In this document: in pieces, positions 34,217 through 41,482 of the stretch
Layout: every line of letters begins with the position of its first letter
Numbering within the stretch: position 1 is the stretch's first letter
Assembly (NCBI RefSeq): GCF_005406125.1
Contig: NZ_BIXZ01000001.1
Coordinates: forward strand, 1,116,001-1,180,000
Direction: 5' to 3'
Source of the DNA: Haloarcula mannanilytica
GTDB taxonomy: Archaea > Halobacteriota > Halobacteria > Halobacteriales > Haloarculaceae
DNA length: 64,000 nucleotides
Notes under the pieces: generated by a model
Database searches by the model: none
The model's input: only the letters and a program-made list of their open reading frames with translations
Told to the model about the DNA's origin: nothing
Translations under genes and position numbers: made by a program

Positions 34217-34888
34217 ATGGTATCTGTATTCCTCGATAACGGGCTTGTAATTGCTTATTGCTTTACTATCCACGAATTCCACCCAGAATGTGATGAATAC
34301 ATCGAGGATTCCGATTCCGATTTGTATATTACCCAAGAAATAGACACCATATTCAATAAAAAGAAATCAGATATATCGAGAGAGCTATCAACCGACATAC
34401 TTGAACATCAAGCAGATATAAAGAGGGGAAACTTTCCAGACCAATTAGGGCCCACTGATTTGAAAGACTGTCAGAAGATGATACATTCAAAAAACGATGC
34501 CCGCAGATTTTTATTGAATTGGTATTCTGAAGAAGTGGGATCATTTGTTCGGAAACATGAATTGACTGAGCGACTCCGTGATTTAGCAAATGATATTGAA
34601 TCGAGAGCTGAAAAAAGAAAATCAGATTTTGATGACTATGTTGGAATATGGGCCCGGAGCGAGGACTATCCAGATGTCCAAGATGCTCTCAAGCAAATAA
34701 AAGAATCTAAAGAAGAGGATATGTGGGTCTGCATTGATGCGCATGATTTAGCTGTGAACACAGATGGAGAAACTGTGCTTGCAACCACTGATGCAAATGA
34801 TTTCATTAATAACGGCCGCAGAGACTTAATCTTGGACTCAACTGCTATTGACGAAATAGAACCGGTTGGGAAGTTATCGGTGAAATAG
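34217..34888 (+). CDS. PIN-domain nuclease-like protein
   Basis: 223 residues. The four acidic positions of a PIN ribonuclease can be matched: Asp7 (VSVFLDNGLVIAY), Glu41 (LYITQEIDTIF), Asp174 (VCIDAHDLAV) and Asp192 (LATTDANDF). The centre is a long helical insert (about residues 50-165) not found in compact VapC toxins, which are about 130 residues. AT-rich like its partner. It could be an RNA-cleaving toxin or a defence effector; the upstream 330-residue protein would be its controller. Confidence 0.65.
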   Translation: MVSVFLDNGLVIAYCFTIHEFHPECDEYIEDSDSDLYITQEIDTIFNKKKSDISRELSTDILEHQADIKRGNFPDQLGPTDLKDCQKMIHSKNDARRFLLNWYSEEVGSFVRKHELTERLRDLANDIESRAEKRKSDFDDYVGIWARSEDYPDVQDALKQIKESKEEDMWVCIDAHDLAVNTDGETVLATTDANDFINNGRRDLILDSTAIDEIEPVGKLSVK

Positions 34889-34930
34889 TGGAGAAACAAT
34901 CAATGATTTTGACTCGAAGCTATGTCTGTG

Positions 34931-34953
34931 GTAACGACTTCTCATACCAGCCG
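34931..34953 (+). repeat. Cassette-type palindromic site 1
   Basis: GTAACGACTTCTCATACCAG followed by CCG. It matches site 2 (36321-36343) at 19 of 23 positions and shares the layout CGACTTST-N3-ACMAGYCG with site 3. It lies in the gap between the PIN gene and the membrane-protein gene at 35042. Confidence 0.55.
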
Positions 34954-35041
34954 AGAATTGGTCAGAACCGTTGACGAAAGAAATCAAAATTGATTATAGC
35001 ACCCAACACTTATACCTCAGGTTAATGATTTTGATATAGAA

Positions 35042-36064
35042 ATGACAGAGGCCGATGAGGGTGGATTAGAGAGTTTCACTCGACAAGACCTCCGAAAGGC
35101 AACGAAATTTGTTGAGGGTGATTACAGCGGTATCAATCCTCGATCCTTCTATCGGAAATTAAAACGGGCAGTCGAAGAGATTCAGGACCCCAATGGATTC
35201 AAATACGAAACCGAAGGAACCCAGAATGCTGATCTTGAGATTGAAAGCGAAGAGGTTGGACAAAAAACGGGAACAGTAAAAGGCAGATTGAGAGCCGATT
35301 CAGATTGGCTCGAAGTCGGCAATGGCGAATTAGAATACAGACCCTATGGCCCGCATGGAGCCGCGAGCGCGATTTTGGGAGTTGTGATGCTGCTACTTGG
35401 GATTGGCGGCGCTGGCATCCTCTGGACTCTACTCGGGATTGTGGCCACTGGAGGAGGGATCTATGGCTATACCCGAAAAGAACGGGATACATTTCCAATC
35501 ATCCATCAAGACGCTATCCGGGTGCTGCTAACTGGAGAAGTGAGCGAGCGGACGAAAGAGGGCGAAAAAGAGACTCGAACAGACATCTTCGCTAATATGA
35601 GTGTCGTCTTCTCAGGAGATGTCTTTGTAGCCGTTGATTCGGGAAGTTTAGATGAACTTGATTGGACGTTCCGACGAGAGGTCGTTAACCAGGTGAAACA
35701 GTGGCACAATCAGGTTGTCGAAAGCGATCGTGAAAAGCTCCAGATTGAGAGTGGATTTATCTGGCAGCTTAAAGGCTGGACCGATCGAGACGTGCAAAAA
35801 CACCGTGGTATTATCGAAGGAGCGCAATCTGGATTGATTCGAGATGCACCGTTCGAATACCGGGTTGCGTATACAGATCTTCTGAAAGACCAGCTGACAC
35901 AAGAAATGCAGGAGACGTTGAAAACGCATGAAGATGAGCTCATGGCAGAGCTAGAGGAACTGGCTGAAGATGTCGATGTCTACGTTGAACGAGAGGGACT
36001 ACAACACACCAGTCAGCTAGAAGGATCTCCTGGTGAACCGAATCCTGAGCTTGATCCAGAATAA
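35042..36064 (+). CDS. Two-span membrane protein with cytoplasmic domains (340 aa)
   Basis: 340 residues. N-terminal cytoplasmic region (LRKATKFVEGDYSGINPRSFYRKLKRAVEEI), a hydrophobic hairpin at about 107-145 (AASAILGVVMLLLGIGGAGILWTLLGIVATGG), then a large soluble domain with charged helices and a coiled coil near the end (LTQEMQETLKTHEDELMAELEELAEDVDV). No catalytic motif. It lies alone between sites 1 and 2. Its base composition is more AT-rich than the surrounding element. Confidence 0.6.
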   Translation: MTEADEGGLESFTRQDLRKATKFVEGDYSGINPRSFYRKLKRAVEEIQDPNGFKYETEGTQNADLEIESEEVGQKTGTVKGRLRADSDWLEVGNGELEYRPYGPHGAASAILGVVMLLLGIGGAGILWTLLGIVATGGGIYGYTRKERDTFPIIHQDAIRVLLTGEVSERTKEGEKETRTDIFANMSVVFSGDVFVAVDSGSLDELDWTFRREVVNQVKQWHNQVVESDREKLQIESGFIWQLKGWTDRDVQKHRGIIEGAQSGLIRDAPFEYRVAYTDLLKDQLTQEMQETLKTHEDELMAELEELAEDVDVYVEREGLQHTSQLEGSPGEPNPELDPE

Positions 36065-36320
36065 CGATATCTTACACAAACCGCAACCTGGTCAATACAG
36101 GACACTAATCGCTACGTGCAGCAGTCGCCCCGTTCACTATCTATAGGTGAGGAGTGTTGGCCCTAAGTGCGCTCCTCGGCCCCAACCATCTTATCAGGGC
36201 CGCCACTATGTTATCTATTAGCATAGGATAAAATAGTGTGGTTGTTTCAATGGTCAGTACGCACATAGATTGGCCAGTGTATTCGCCTGATTGATACTGG
36301 AAATAAGGCGAAATTCTCCA
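36065..36320. other. Gene-free stretch left of cassette site 2
   Basis: No ORF of note. Contains TTCGCCT (36282-36288) and AGGCGAA (36306-36312), a 7-bp inverted pair immediately left of site 2, and an imperfect palindrome TATCTATTAGCATAGGATA near 36215. Fold-back sequence concentrated at a gene boundary fits a recombination site better than a promoter. Confidence 0.4.
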
Positions 36321-36343
36321 GTAACGACTTGTTAGACAAGCCG
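36321..36343 (+). repeat. Cassette-type palindromic site 2
   Basis: GTAACGACTTGTTAGACAAG followed by CCG; the core CGACTTGT-TAG-ACAAGCCG is palindromic with one G-U-type mismatch. A second small palindrome CCGCTGTAGCGG overlaps its right end. It lies between the genes at 35042 and 36484, in the same orientation as sites 1 and 3. Confidence 0.6.
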
Positions 36344-36483
36344 CTGTAGCGGACAGTACAGAGGGTCTGTCTATCATTCCACGAACTCGTTACGCCAACC
36401 CACAAGATTGACAGGTAGAAGTTCTGTCCTCGTTGGTTTATAATCACTCTGTTGACCGTTCGTTCGGAACGTTCTTTACTGCT
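36344..36483. other. Short gap right of site 2
   Basis: 140 bp without a gene; it separates site 2 from the 3' end of the convergent membrane-protein gene. Nothing else seen. Confidence 0.4.
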
Positions 36484-37143
36484 TCATTTTTCTTCTGTAC
36501 TCTGGATCCCTCGCTGCCGCAATATTTCAAGTTCGTCGTCTAGAAACGATTGGTAGAGGTTCCCAACGAATACACTCGCCACAATATACACGACAGCCGC
36601 GCTAAGTGTCAATGGAACTGAATAAGAGTTGACATCGACAAGCGATAGCGCAATTGCCGGAACTGTTAGAATGAACGTTAAAACCATATGAATTGTTAAT
36701 GAGTACAAAGGGTCATCCGGTTCGAAGGTGCGAAGCATTAGGTCATATTCTTCGATCTCGATTATCGGTAAAACCATCCAGAAGACACCGATCGTCCCCG
36801 CCAGTATTGCGCCCGATAGCGAATTTTCAGAAAGGACGATAAGTATCTGTGAAACTGCGATCAGAAATGAGTTGAACGCATGAATATGATTGAAACGTCC
36901 CAGTTTGGGCTCTTTACCACTCAGTTCGTCCTCTTTGAGGGTAGCAGCCCTATCGGTTGGTGAGAGTGATCGGTCCATGATCCTTCGTACGTAAGCCTCG
37001 AAGGGTCCAGCATCAAGCAGGTAGACATCGTTGTGCGCCTCGTTAGCGACTTCAATAATTTTGACTTGTCGTGATGTATTGGCTAGTGCCGCGATAACCA
37101 GCAGAATTAGCGGGACAAGCGTTGAGACATTAATATCCGCCAC
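36484..37143 (-). CDS. Multi-spanning membrane protein (219 aa)
   Basis: 219 residues with about five transmembrane segments: one at the N-terminus (LVPLILLVIAALAN), then after a soluble loop of 60 residues four more between about 85 and 205. No motif of a known transporter or channel. A membrane effector of a defence or toxin type is possible, since it stands alone in an AT-rich pocket between two recombination-like sites. It is transcribed away from the recombinase, the orientation of a first integron cassette gene. Confidence 0.6.
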   Translation of the reverse strand: MADINVSTLVPLILLVIAALANTSRQVKIIEVANEAHNDVYLLDAGPFEAYVRRIMDRSLSPTDRAATLKEDELSGKEPKLGRFNHIHAFNSFLIAVSQILIVLSENSLSGAILAGTIGVFWMVLPIIEIEEYDLMLRTFEPDDPLYSLTIHMVLTFILTVPAIALSLVDVNSYSVPLTLSAAVVYIVASVFVGNLYQSFLDDELEILRQRGIQSTEEK

Positions 37144-37409
37144 TTTGTTTCACTCCTTATAGGTCGATTTTAATAATATTCTCGTATACTGTTTCAACTG
37201 GCAACAAATCGAGAATAAATCACAGAAGCTAATATTTTTATCGAAGGCAGGGGATCTCACAGTCCGGAAACATCAATCACCCTCATGCAACATACGCGCC
37301 TTGTATCTTGCACGGCGCTTCGAGCTTTATCTGGAATTGATAGGTAATCAATGGTCAATTCACAGATATGCCGAGCGGCTATATCTCTATGATACACCTG
37401 AAACAAGAA
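37144..37409. other. Gene-free stretch between membrane gene and site 3
   Basis: About 265 bp, AT-rich, without an ORF. It must hold the promoter of the minus-strand membrane-protein gene; candidate TATA-like ATAATATT near 37172 on either strand. Confidence 0.4.
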
Positions 37410-37435
37410 ATAACGACTTGTGTAACAAGTCGTAA
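37410..37435 (+). repeat. Cassette-type palindromic site 3, next to the recombinase
   Basis: TAACGACTTGT-GTA-ACAAGTCGTAA (37411-37435), two 11-base arms with a single mismatch around a 3-base centre. This is the most symmetrical of the three sites and lies 94 bp before the recombinase start, the place of a primary attachment site. Arms of 11 bp with a short centre are typical for tyrosine recombinase binding. Use as a terminator hairpin is the main alternative, but no T-run follows. Confidence 0.65.
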
Positions 37436-37528
37436 CAGACACCGCGTTTTTCACTCGAAATCCGGTGTGTCCCCGCGCCGATCACACCGTCCGCAACCAC
37501 TATCCTAACGGAAACTGAAAGAATCGTA

Positions 37529-38125
37529 ATGCGAATCGAAGCCACCGAAGGGAACGAACACAAGGTCTGGCTCACCGACAGCGAGATCGAGGACCTCCGC
37601 CGAGCGACGAACAGCCAGCGCGACGACCTCATCATCCAACTGGGCGCGTTCGTCGGCCTGCGCGCCTTCGAGATTCCACAGGTCCGTCCCGTCGACGTGA
37701 AAGCCACCGACAGCGACCAGTACCGCCTCCGAGTCCGCGCCGGGAAGGACACCAGCGGCAACGGCGGGAAGCCGCGCGATGCCTACCTCCCCGATAGCGT
37801 CGAGCGCGACCTCCAGCGCTACCAGAACGAGCACAACATCGCGCCGAAAGACCCCTTTATCGATTTGAAACAGCCCGGTGTTCGCGCGGTCGTCCGTCGC
37901 ACTGCTGCCCGAGCTGCCGAGGCGACCGGCGACGCCGACTTTGAGAAGGTAAGCACGCACGATCTCCGCCGCCGGTTCGCCCAGCGCCTCCTGGTCGACG
38001 AACAGATGAACCCGCGTGTGGTGATGGCTGTCGGCGGCTGGGACAGTTTCGCCGCCATCGAGCCCTATCTGAACGCCCCGAGCGAGGACGTGATCGACGA
38101 CGCGTTCGAGAAAGTCGGGTTGTAA
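37529..38125 (+). CDS. Catalytic-domain-only tyrosine recombinase
   Basis: 198 residues, about half the length of the element integrase and lacking the N-terminal core-binding domain. Catalytic residues are all present: Arg45 (GLRAFEIPQ), Lys73 (AGKD), His144 and Arg147 (THDLRRRFAQ), Trp171 replacing the usual GH (VGGWDSF) and Tyr180 (PYL). Short recombinases of this type occur in haloarchaeal plasmids and pleolipovirus-like elements. Three related palindromic sites extend leftwards from its start, so cassette capture or site-specific resolution is a plausible job. Confidence 0.85.
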   Translation: MRIEATEGNEHKVWLTDSEIEDLRRATNSQRDDLIIQLGAFVGLRAFEIPQVRPVDVKATDSDQYRLRVRAGKDTSGNGGKPRDAYLPDSVERDLQRYQNEHNIAPKDPFIDLKQPGVRAVVRRTAARAAEATGDADFEKVSTHDLRRRFAQRLLVDEQMNPRVVMAVGGWDSFAAIEPYLNAPSEDVIDDAFEKVGL

Positions 38126-38141
38126 GGACGGCTACCATCGG

Positions 38142-38237
38142 TTATGATGATTCGAACAGTGGCGAGCGACACTCTGGGCACCAGTCACATTCAGAGTGAC
38201 CGTTCCACCCACAGGAATGACAGTATAGTACCTCCAT
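38142..38237 (-). CDS. Very small zinc-ribbon protein (31 aa)
   Basis: MEVLYCHSCGWNGHSECDWC followed by PEC: CxxC and two further CxxC-type pairs in 31 residues. Convergent with the recombinase gene. One of about ten zinc-ribbon proteins encoded by the element. Confidence 0.5.
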   Translation of the reverse strand: MEVLYCHSCGWNGHSECDWCPECRSPLFESS

Positions 38238-38283
38238 GAAATAGAGGATAAAGCGCCTGATTTAGTAATTTTTGACTTTTAGC

Positions 38284-38592
38284 TTATTCTTCATCGCCCT
38301 GTTGCCGGTCAGCGTACTCCGCCGCCCGGACCAGCGCCCGACCAAGCTCGCGAGCGCTGTCCGGATCGAGCCTCGCACCGGTCGACGCGCGCCGCGACTC
38401 ACCCTTCCAGAGTCCGCCGAGATAGACGAATCCGCCGTAGATCTCGTCGACGCGCCATCGGGCCTGAATCTCTTCGACGTATGCGTCGAACGACTCCCCG
38501 GACAGCCTGAAATCCGAGTTCGCCGTCGGTTCGATATCGTACACTTCGCTCGCGTTGCTGAGGTCGTCTGGCCACCGCGTGTTCTCGGTCAT
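38284..38592 (-). CDS. Hypothetical protein (102 aa)
   Basis: 102 acidic residues (FDAYVEEIQARWRVDEIYGGFVYLGGLWKGE...). Looks like a small single-domain protein; no family recognised. The start ATG overlaps the stop of the lipoprotein gene (ATGA), making it the last gene of a coupled minus-strand operon that begins with the AbrB-like gene. Confidence 0.6.
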   Translation of the reverse strand: MTENTRWPDDLSNASEVYDIEPTANSDFRLSGESFDAYVEEIQARWRVDEIYGGFVYLGGLWKGESRRASTGARLDPDSARELGRALVRAAEYADRQQGDEE

Positions 38593-39170
38593 TCGTCCCA
38601 CTCCGATTCGTTGACTGGTTCTGAGGTCAGCCCGATCTGTGCCTCAAACTCGGCTGTATCCCACTCGCCTGATTCGAACTTAGTGAGCATTGTCTGATTG
38701 ATGGTTTGCTGGCGCGGAGGCGCTGCTTCCCAGGTGTGTGTTACCTTCACCTCTCCAACATCTCCGGCAGTATGTAGCCGGTAGATGGCTTCATACGTCG
38801 CTTTCATAGTCCGACCTAATTCGCTCATGTCGGTCGTGTTCCGATAGACCAGTACGGCGTAGCCGTACCGTTTCTCTCTCACTTTCACCTCATCGGCATG
38901 GCCCATTCGTTTGATTTCCTGCTCGACAGTACCAGCGTCGACTGGGCTGTTTTCCGGCGTTTCAGTGATATCGCCCTTGAATTCGACCGTCGTGTTACTG
39001 GGTTCTAATCCCGATTCATTGGGAATCGTGAGGGTCTGGGCTTCAGTGGGCACTTGCGTCTGTGTGGCCGCCTCTGGCGACTGCTGACCGCTCAGTCCGA
39101 TGCCTGAACAACCAGCCAACAGGACCGTGACAGTGACGAGAATAGCTCGTAAGGGCAGATTTCCAGTCAT
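38589..39170 (-). CDS. Small lipoprotein (193 aa)
   Basis: Signal sequence with lipobox (LVTVTVLLAGCSG, Cys about 21), a Thr/Gln/Pro linker, then one compact domain: a beta strand EVKVREKRYGYAVLVYRNT and helices containing LGRTMKATYEAIYRL. The role is unknown. Coupled by ATGA overlaps to both neighbours. Confidence 0.68.
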   Translation of the reverse strand: MTGNLPLRAILVTVTVLLAGCSGIGLSGQQSPEAATQTQVPTEAQTLTIPNESGLEPSNTTVEFKGDITETPENSPVDAGTVEQEIKRMGHADEVKVREKRYGYAVLVYRNTTDMSELGRTMKATYEAIYRLHTAGDVGEVKVTHTWEAAPPRQQTINQTMLTKFESGEWDTAEFEAQIGLTSEPVNESEWDE

Positions 39171-39331
39171 TGGGGGAACACCCGTTCGCCGCAGTTGGGG
39201 CAGTAGTAGGCGGCAAGCGCCGTCCCGATCATGTCTTTCCGGTAGTCTGTGCGGGAGTTCGGCTCACCACACTTCGGGCAGCGGACTACGTTCGGGTTGA
39301 GCTGCTTCGCGAGCGACTTGAGGAATGTCAT
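39167..39331 (-). CDS. Zinc-ribbon protein (54 aa)
   Basis: 54 residues: a short helical start (MTFLKSLAKQL), then RCPKCGEPNSRTDYRKDM and YYCPNCGERVFPQ, a complete two-CxxC zinc ribbon. It overlaps the genes on both sides by four bases (ATGA). Confidence 0.65.
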   Translation of the reverse strand: MTFLKSLAKQLNPNVVRCPKCGEPNSRTDYRKDMIGTALAAYYCPNCGERVFPQ

Positions 39332-40215
39332 TCTGTAATCTCCTGAACGTCGTGTTCACTCGCACTGACCTCCGGAACAGCCGATTTGATACCTTTCGCA
39401 GTCACCTGGCCGACACCGCGAACCTCGGTCAGTTCCTCGACGCTCGCCGCTCGAATATCAGCCGCAGTCTCGAAGCCCTCGCGGTCGAGCCGGCGCGCGA
39501 GGTCGACACCGAACTCCAGGCCGATATGCGTCGCACCGAGCTGAACATCCTCGGCACGTTGCTCCCCGATACGTGGCACGTCGACCAGTTCTTCCAGGTC
39601 CGCGTCACGAACGTCGGCGACCGTCTCAAAGCCGTGCTGTCGGAGGTTCCGCGCAACCGCGTCGCCGACGTGCATAATCCGCGTGAGGTCACCCTCGCGC
39701 TTGGCTTCTGTCTCGTCGGTCGTCTCCTCGTCGTGGCCACCAGGCGGCGCGGGATCGGCCTGGGCCGCCCGGAGGCCGTACTCGACGGTGTCGGCCTCGT
39801 GGCAGACCGTACATTCCTCGTTCACCGTCGTGTCGTAGACCCGACCGACCCACCCGAAAAGAGCGAACTCGTGGCGTGCCTCACGGAGAACACCATCGAC
39901 GCCTTCGAGTTCGCAGTTCACACACTCCGATACTGATTTCTCAGTCTCGACAACGCGACGCCGCTCGCCTACTGCCAGCGAGTCGTAGGGTCGCGGCGAG
40001 TTCCTTAAGGCATGCACAACAGCGAAGCCGATCCCGGCGACCAACAATACAGGCAGTAGCGGGAGTACCATCGAAGAAACAGCCAGAAACGAACTGGCGG
40101 TAGCCGCGGTCAGACTGGACACTGCCTCAAGCACGTTAATCGTCGGCATCAGGGCCACGTAGCCGCCAACAAGTAGAACAGCAACCTCCACCAGTTCATC
40201 TATGTCGTCGTTCAT
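39328..40215 (-). CDS. Membrane protein with zinc ribbon and tandem helix-hairpin-helix domains
   Basis: 295 residues. Two hydrophobic segments in the first 70 residues, then a Cys-rich part (ECVNCELEGVDG, EECTVCHEAD) and a C-terminal third with two helix-hairpin-helix motifs (GDAVARNLRQHGFETVADVR; LTEVRGVGQVTAKGIKS). HhH motifs bind DNA without sequence preference, so this protein could tether DNA to the membrane, for example during replication, transfer or packaging. It is part of the operon divergent from the large membrane-protein operon. Confidence 0.7.
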   Translation of the reverse strand: MNDDIDELVEVAVLLVGGYVALMPTINVLEAVSSLTAATASSFLAVSSMVLPLLPVLLVAGIGFAVVHALRNSPRPYDSLAVGERRRVVETEKSVSECVNCELEGVDGVLREARHEFALFGWVGRVYDTTVNEECTVCHEADTVEYGLRAAQADPAPPGGHDEETTDETEAKREGDLTRIMHVGDAVARNLRQHGFETVADVRDADLEELVDVPRIGEQRAEDVQLGATHIGLEFGVDLARRLDREGFETAADIRAASVEELTEVRGVGQVTAKGIKSAVPEVSASEHDVQEITE

Positions 40216-40469
40216 TCGCCTTTCTGCTGCCCGAACACGTCTTCGTCGACCATCCGTTCAGCGGCAAGCCGCTGGATCGCCTCGCACTCGGACAACTCGG
40301 GCACGTCGCCATCACACACGCGAACCACGTAGGCTCGCTCGCCCAGCCGGTCGACGGTCAGATGCGCTTCGTCGGGATCGCCATCGCTGTTGAGCAGCCC
40401 ATCGCGTTCGAGGAAGTCCTTCGGGAGCGTCACCAGTCCGGAGCCGCTTCGGTTCTGTAATTTCTGCAT
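40212..40469 (-). CDS. AbrB-like swapped-hairpin regulator
   Basis: 85 residues. MQKLQNRSGSGLVTLPKDFLERDGLL is the beginning of an AbrB/SpoVT-type DNA-binding fold common in haloarchaea, where it acts as a repressor or antitoxin-like regulator. It is the first gene of the minus-strand operon and directly faces the promoter of the 40.6-53.6 kb operon, which it may control. Confidence 0.7.
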   Translation of the reverse strand: MQKLQNRSGSGLVTLPKDFLERDGLLNSDGDPDEAHLTVDRLGERAYVVRVCDGDVPELSECEAIQRLAAERMVDEDVFGQQKGE

Positions 40470-40590
40470 AGTGGAGGGGCCAGTTTCTGGCTATTAAACG
40501 TAGCTTCTGTGTAACCTCTGTGTAACATTCGTCCCCATTTTCTGTAACTCAACGAGGGGTATATGGACTGATGGGGACATCGGCGGCCAA

Positions 40591-40619
40591 CCCGCGGCCC
40601 AGCCGCGGGGGAGTACCCC
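40591..40619 (+). promoter_or_regulatory. Two hairpins in the leader of the large operon
   Basis: CCCGCGG-N5-CCGCGGG (40591-40609) and GGGG-N5-CCCC (40607-40619) share bases and could form alternative structures just before the ATG at 40625. A TATATGG element near 40559 may be the promoter. Most haloarchaeal mRNAs have short or no leaders, so a structured leader here suggests control of translation of the first gene. Confidence 0.4.
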
Positions 40620-40624
40620 TACCC

Positions 40625-40804
40625 ATGACGACTAACCGATCCGGTGGGCGGAATCCGCCGGATAGCGCGGGCGAGACCGCGCATCGACCGTATCGAATCG
40701 ACTGGCATAACCTCGACGAGCGCCGCCGCGAGCGAGCCCGGCACGAAGCCGCCGGTGCGAGCCGCGATCTCCCTGCCAGGGAACTGGTCGGAGGTGGCGC
40801 GTGA
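40625..40804 (+). CDS. Small basic protein heading the operon (59 aa)
   Basis: 59 residues: MTTNRSGGRNPPDSAGETAH then a basic helix (NLDERRRERARHEAAGASRD). Unusually arginine-rich for a haloarchaeon, so nucleic-acid binding is likely. The stop overlaps the next GTG start. Confidence 0.5.
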   Translation: MTTNRSGGRNPPDSAGETAHRPYRIDWHNLDERRRERARHEAAGASRDLPARELVGGGA

Positions 40805-41424
40805 GTCCAGAATCCGATGGCTTCATCGCCGTCGATGGTGCTCGCCGATCCGACCTCTCGGTAAAGGGGTGGTTCGGTGTCGGTGCTGCTGTGACCGGGA
40901 TCGGGCTCGCAGGCTGGACGCTCATGTCTTGGGCAGTCGCTGGCGGCGAAGTCCTTCCAGGGCTGGCCGCAGGCCTCGGGGCTGTGCTCCTCGGCGGCGC
41001 TGTCGCCTACGAGAGTGCCACGCCGGAGGCTGACGGAGTCTGCGACCACTGCGGCGAGCGCGTGGTCACTCACTCCAGTCGTGCCGGCTACGACGAGGAC
41101 ATCATCGTCCATTGCAGTTCAGACCCGCGCCGTGGGCGACTGGGTCCGATCTCTGCGGTGCTCCAGCGTCGGGGAGCGGAGTTCCTCTACTGCTCGGGAG
41201 CATGTGCCGAGGCCGATGCTGAACGGCGTCGGATGACGTTCCCGTCGAGAGGCGACACAGAGACAGCAGCCAGCCGGCTCGCAGCGACCGACGGCGACGG
41301 CCGAACCCGTCGCCAGCAACTCGTCGACGCCATCGACGAACATGGCAGCGGCGCGGTCCGCGACGACATGCTTCTGAACGAACTCGAAACCACGGGTAGC
41401 GACCGGAACCGCTCTCAGAACTGA
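40801..41424 (+). CDS. Membrane-anchored zinc-ribbon protein (207 aa)
   Basis: 207 residues with a GTG start. Two hydrophobic helices at about 25-70 (FGVGAAVTGIGLAGWTLMSW; LPGLAAGLGAVLLGGAVAY), then CDHCGERVV and a later FLYCSGACAEAD that complete a zinc site, and an acidic C-terminus. Similar in layout to the HhH protein on the other strand, but without HhH motifs. Early gene of the 13-kb operon. Confidence 0.62.
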   Translation: MSPESDGFIAVDGARRSDLSVKGWFGVGAAVTGIGLAGWTLMSWAVAGGEVLPGLAAGLGAVLLGGAVAYESATPEADGVCDHCGERVVTHSSRAGYDEDIIVHCSSDPRRGRLGPISAVLQRRGAEFLYCSGACAEADAERRRMTFPSRGDTETAASRLAATDGDGRTRRQQLVDAIDEHGSGAVRDDMLLNELETTGSDRNRSQN

Positions 41425-41482
41425 TGTACGCACATCCATTCGAACGGCAGTACAGTACGCAACTATCCACGCGGAGGGCAGC

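Noticed and set aside
37410-37435. Site 3 as an ordinary transcription terminator
   Set aside because: No T-run follows and two related copies occur at other gene boundaries near the recombinase; kept as alternative, not as the main reading.
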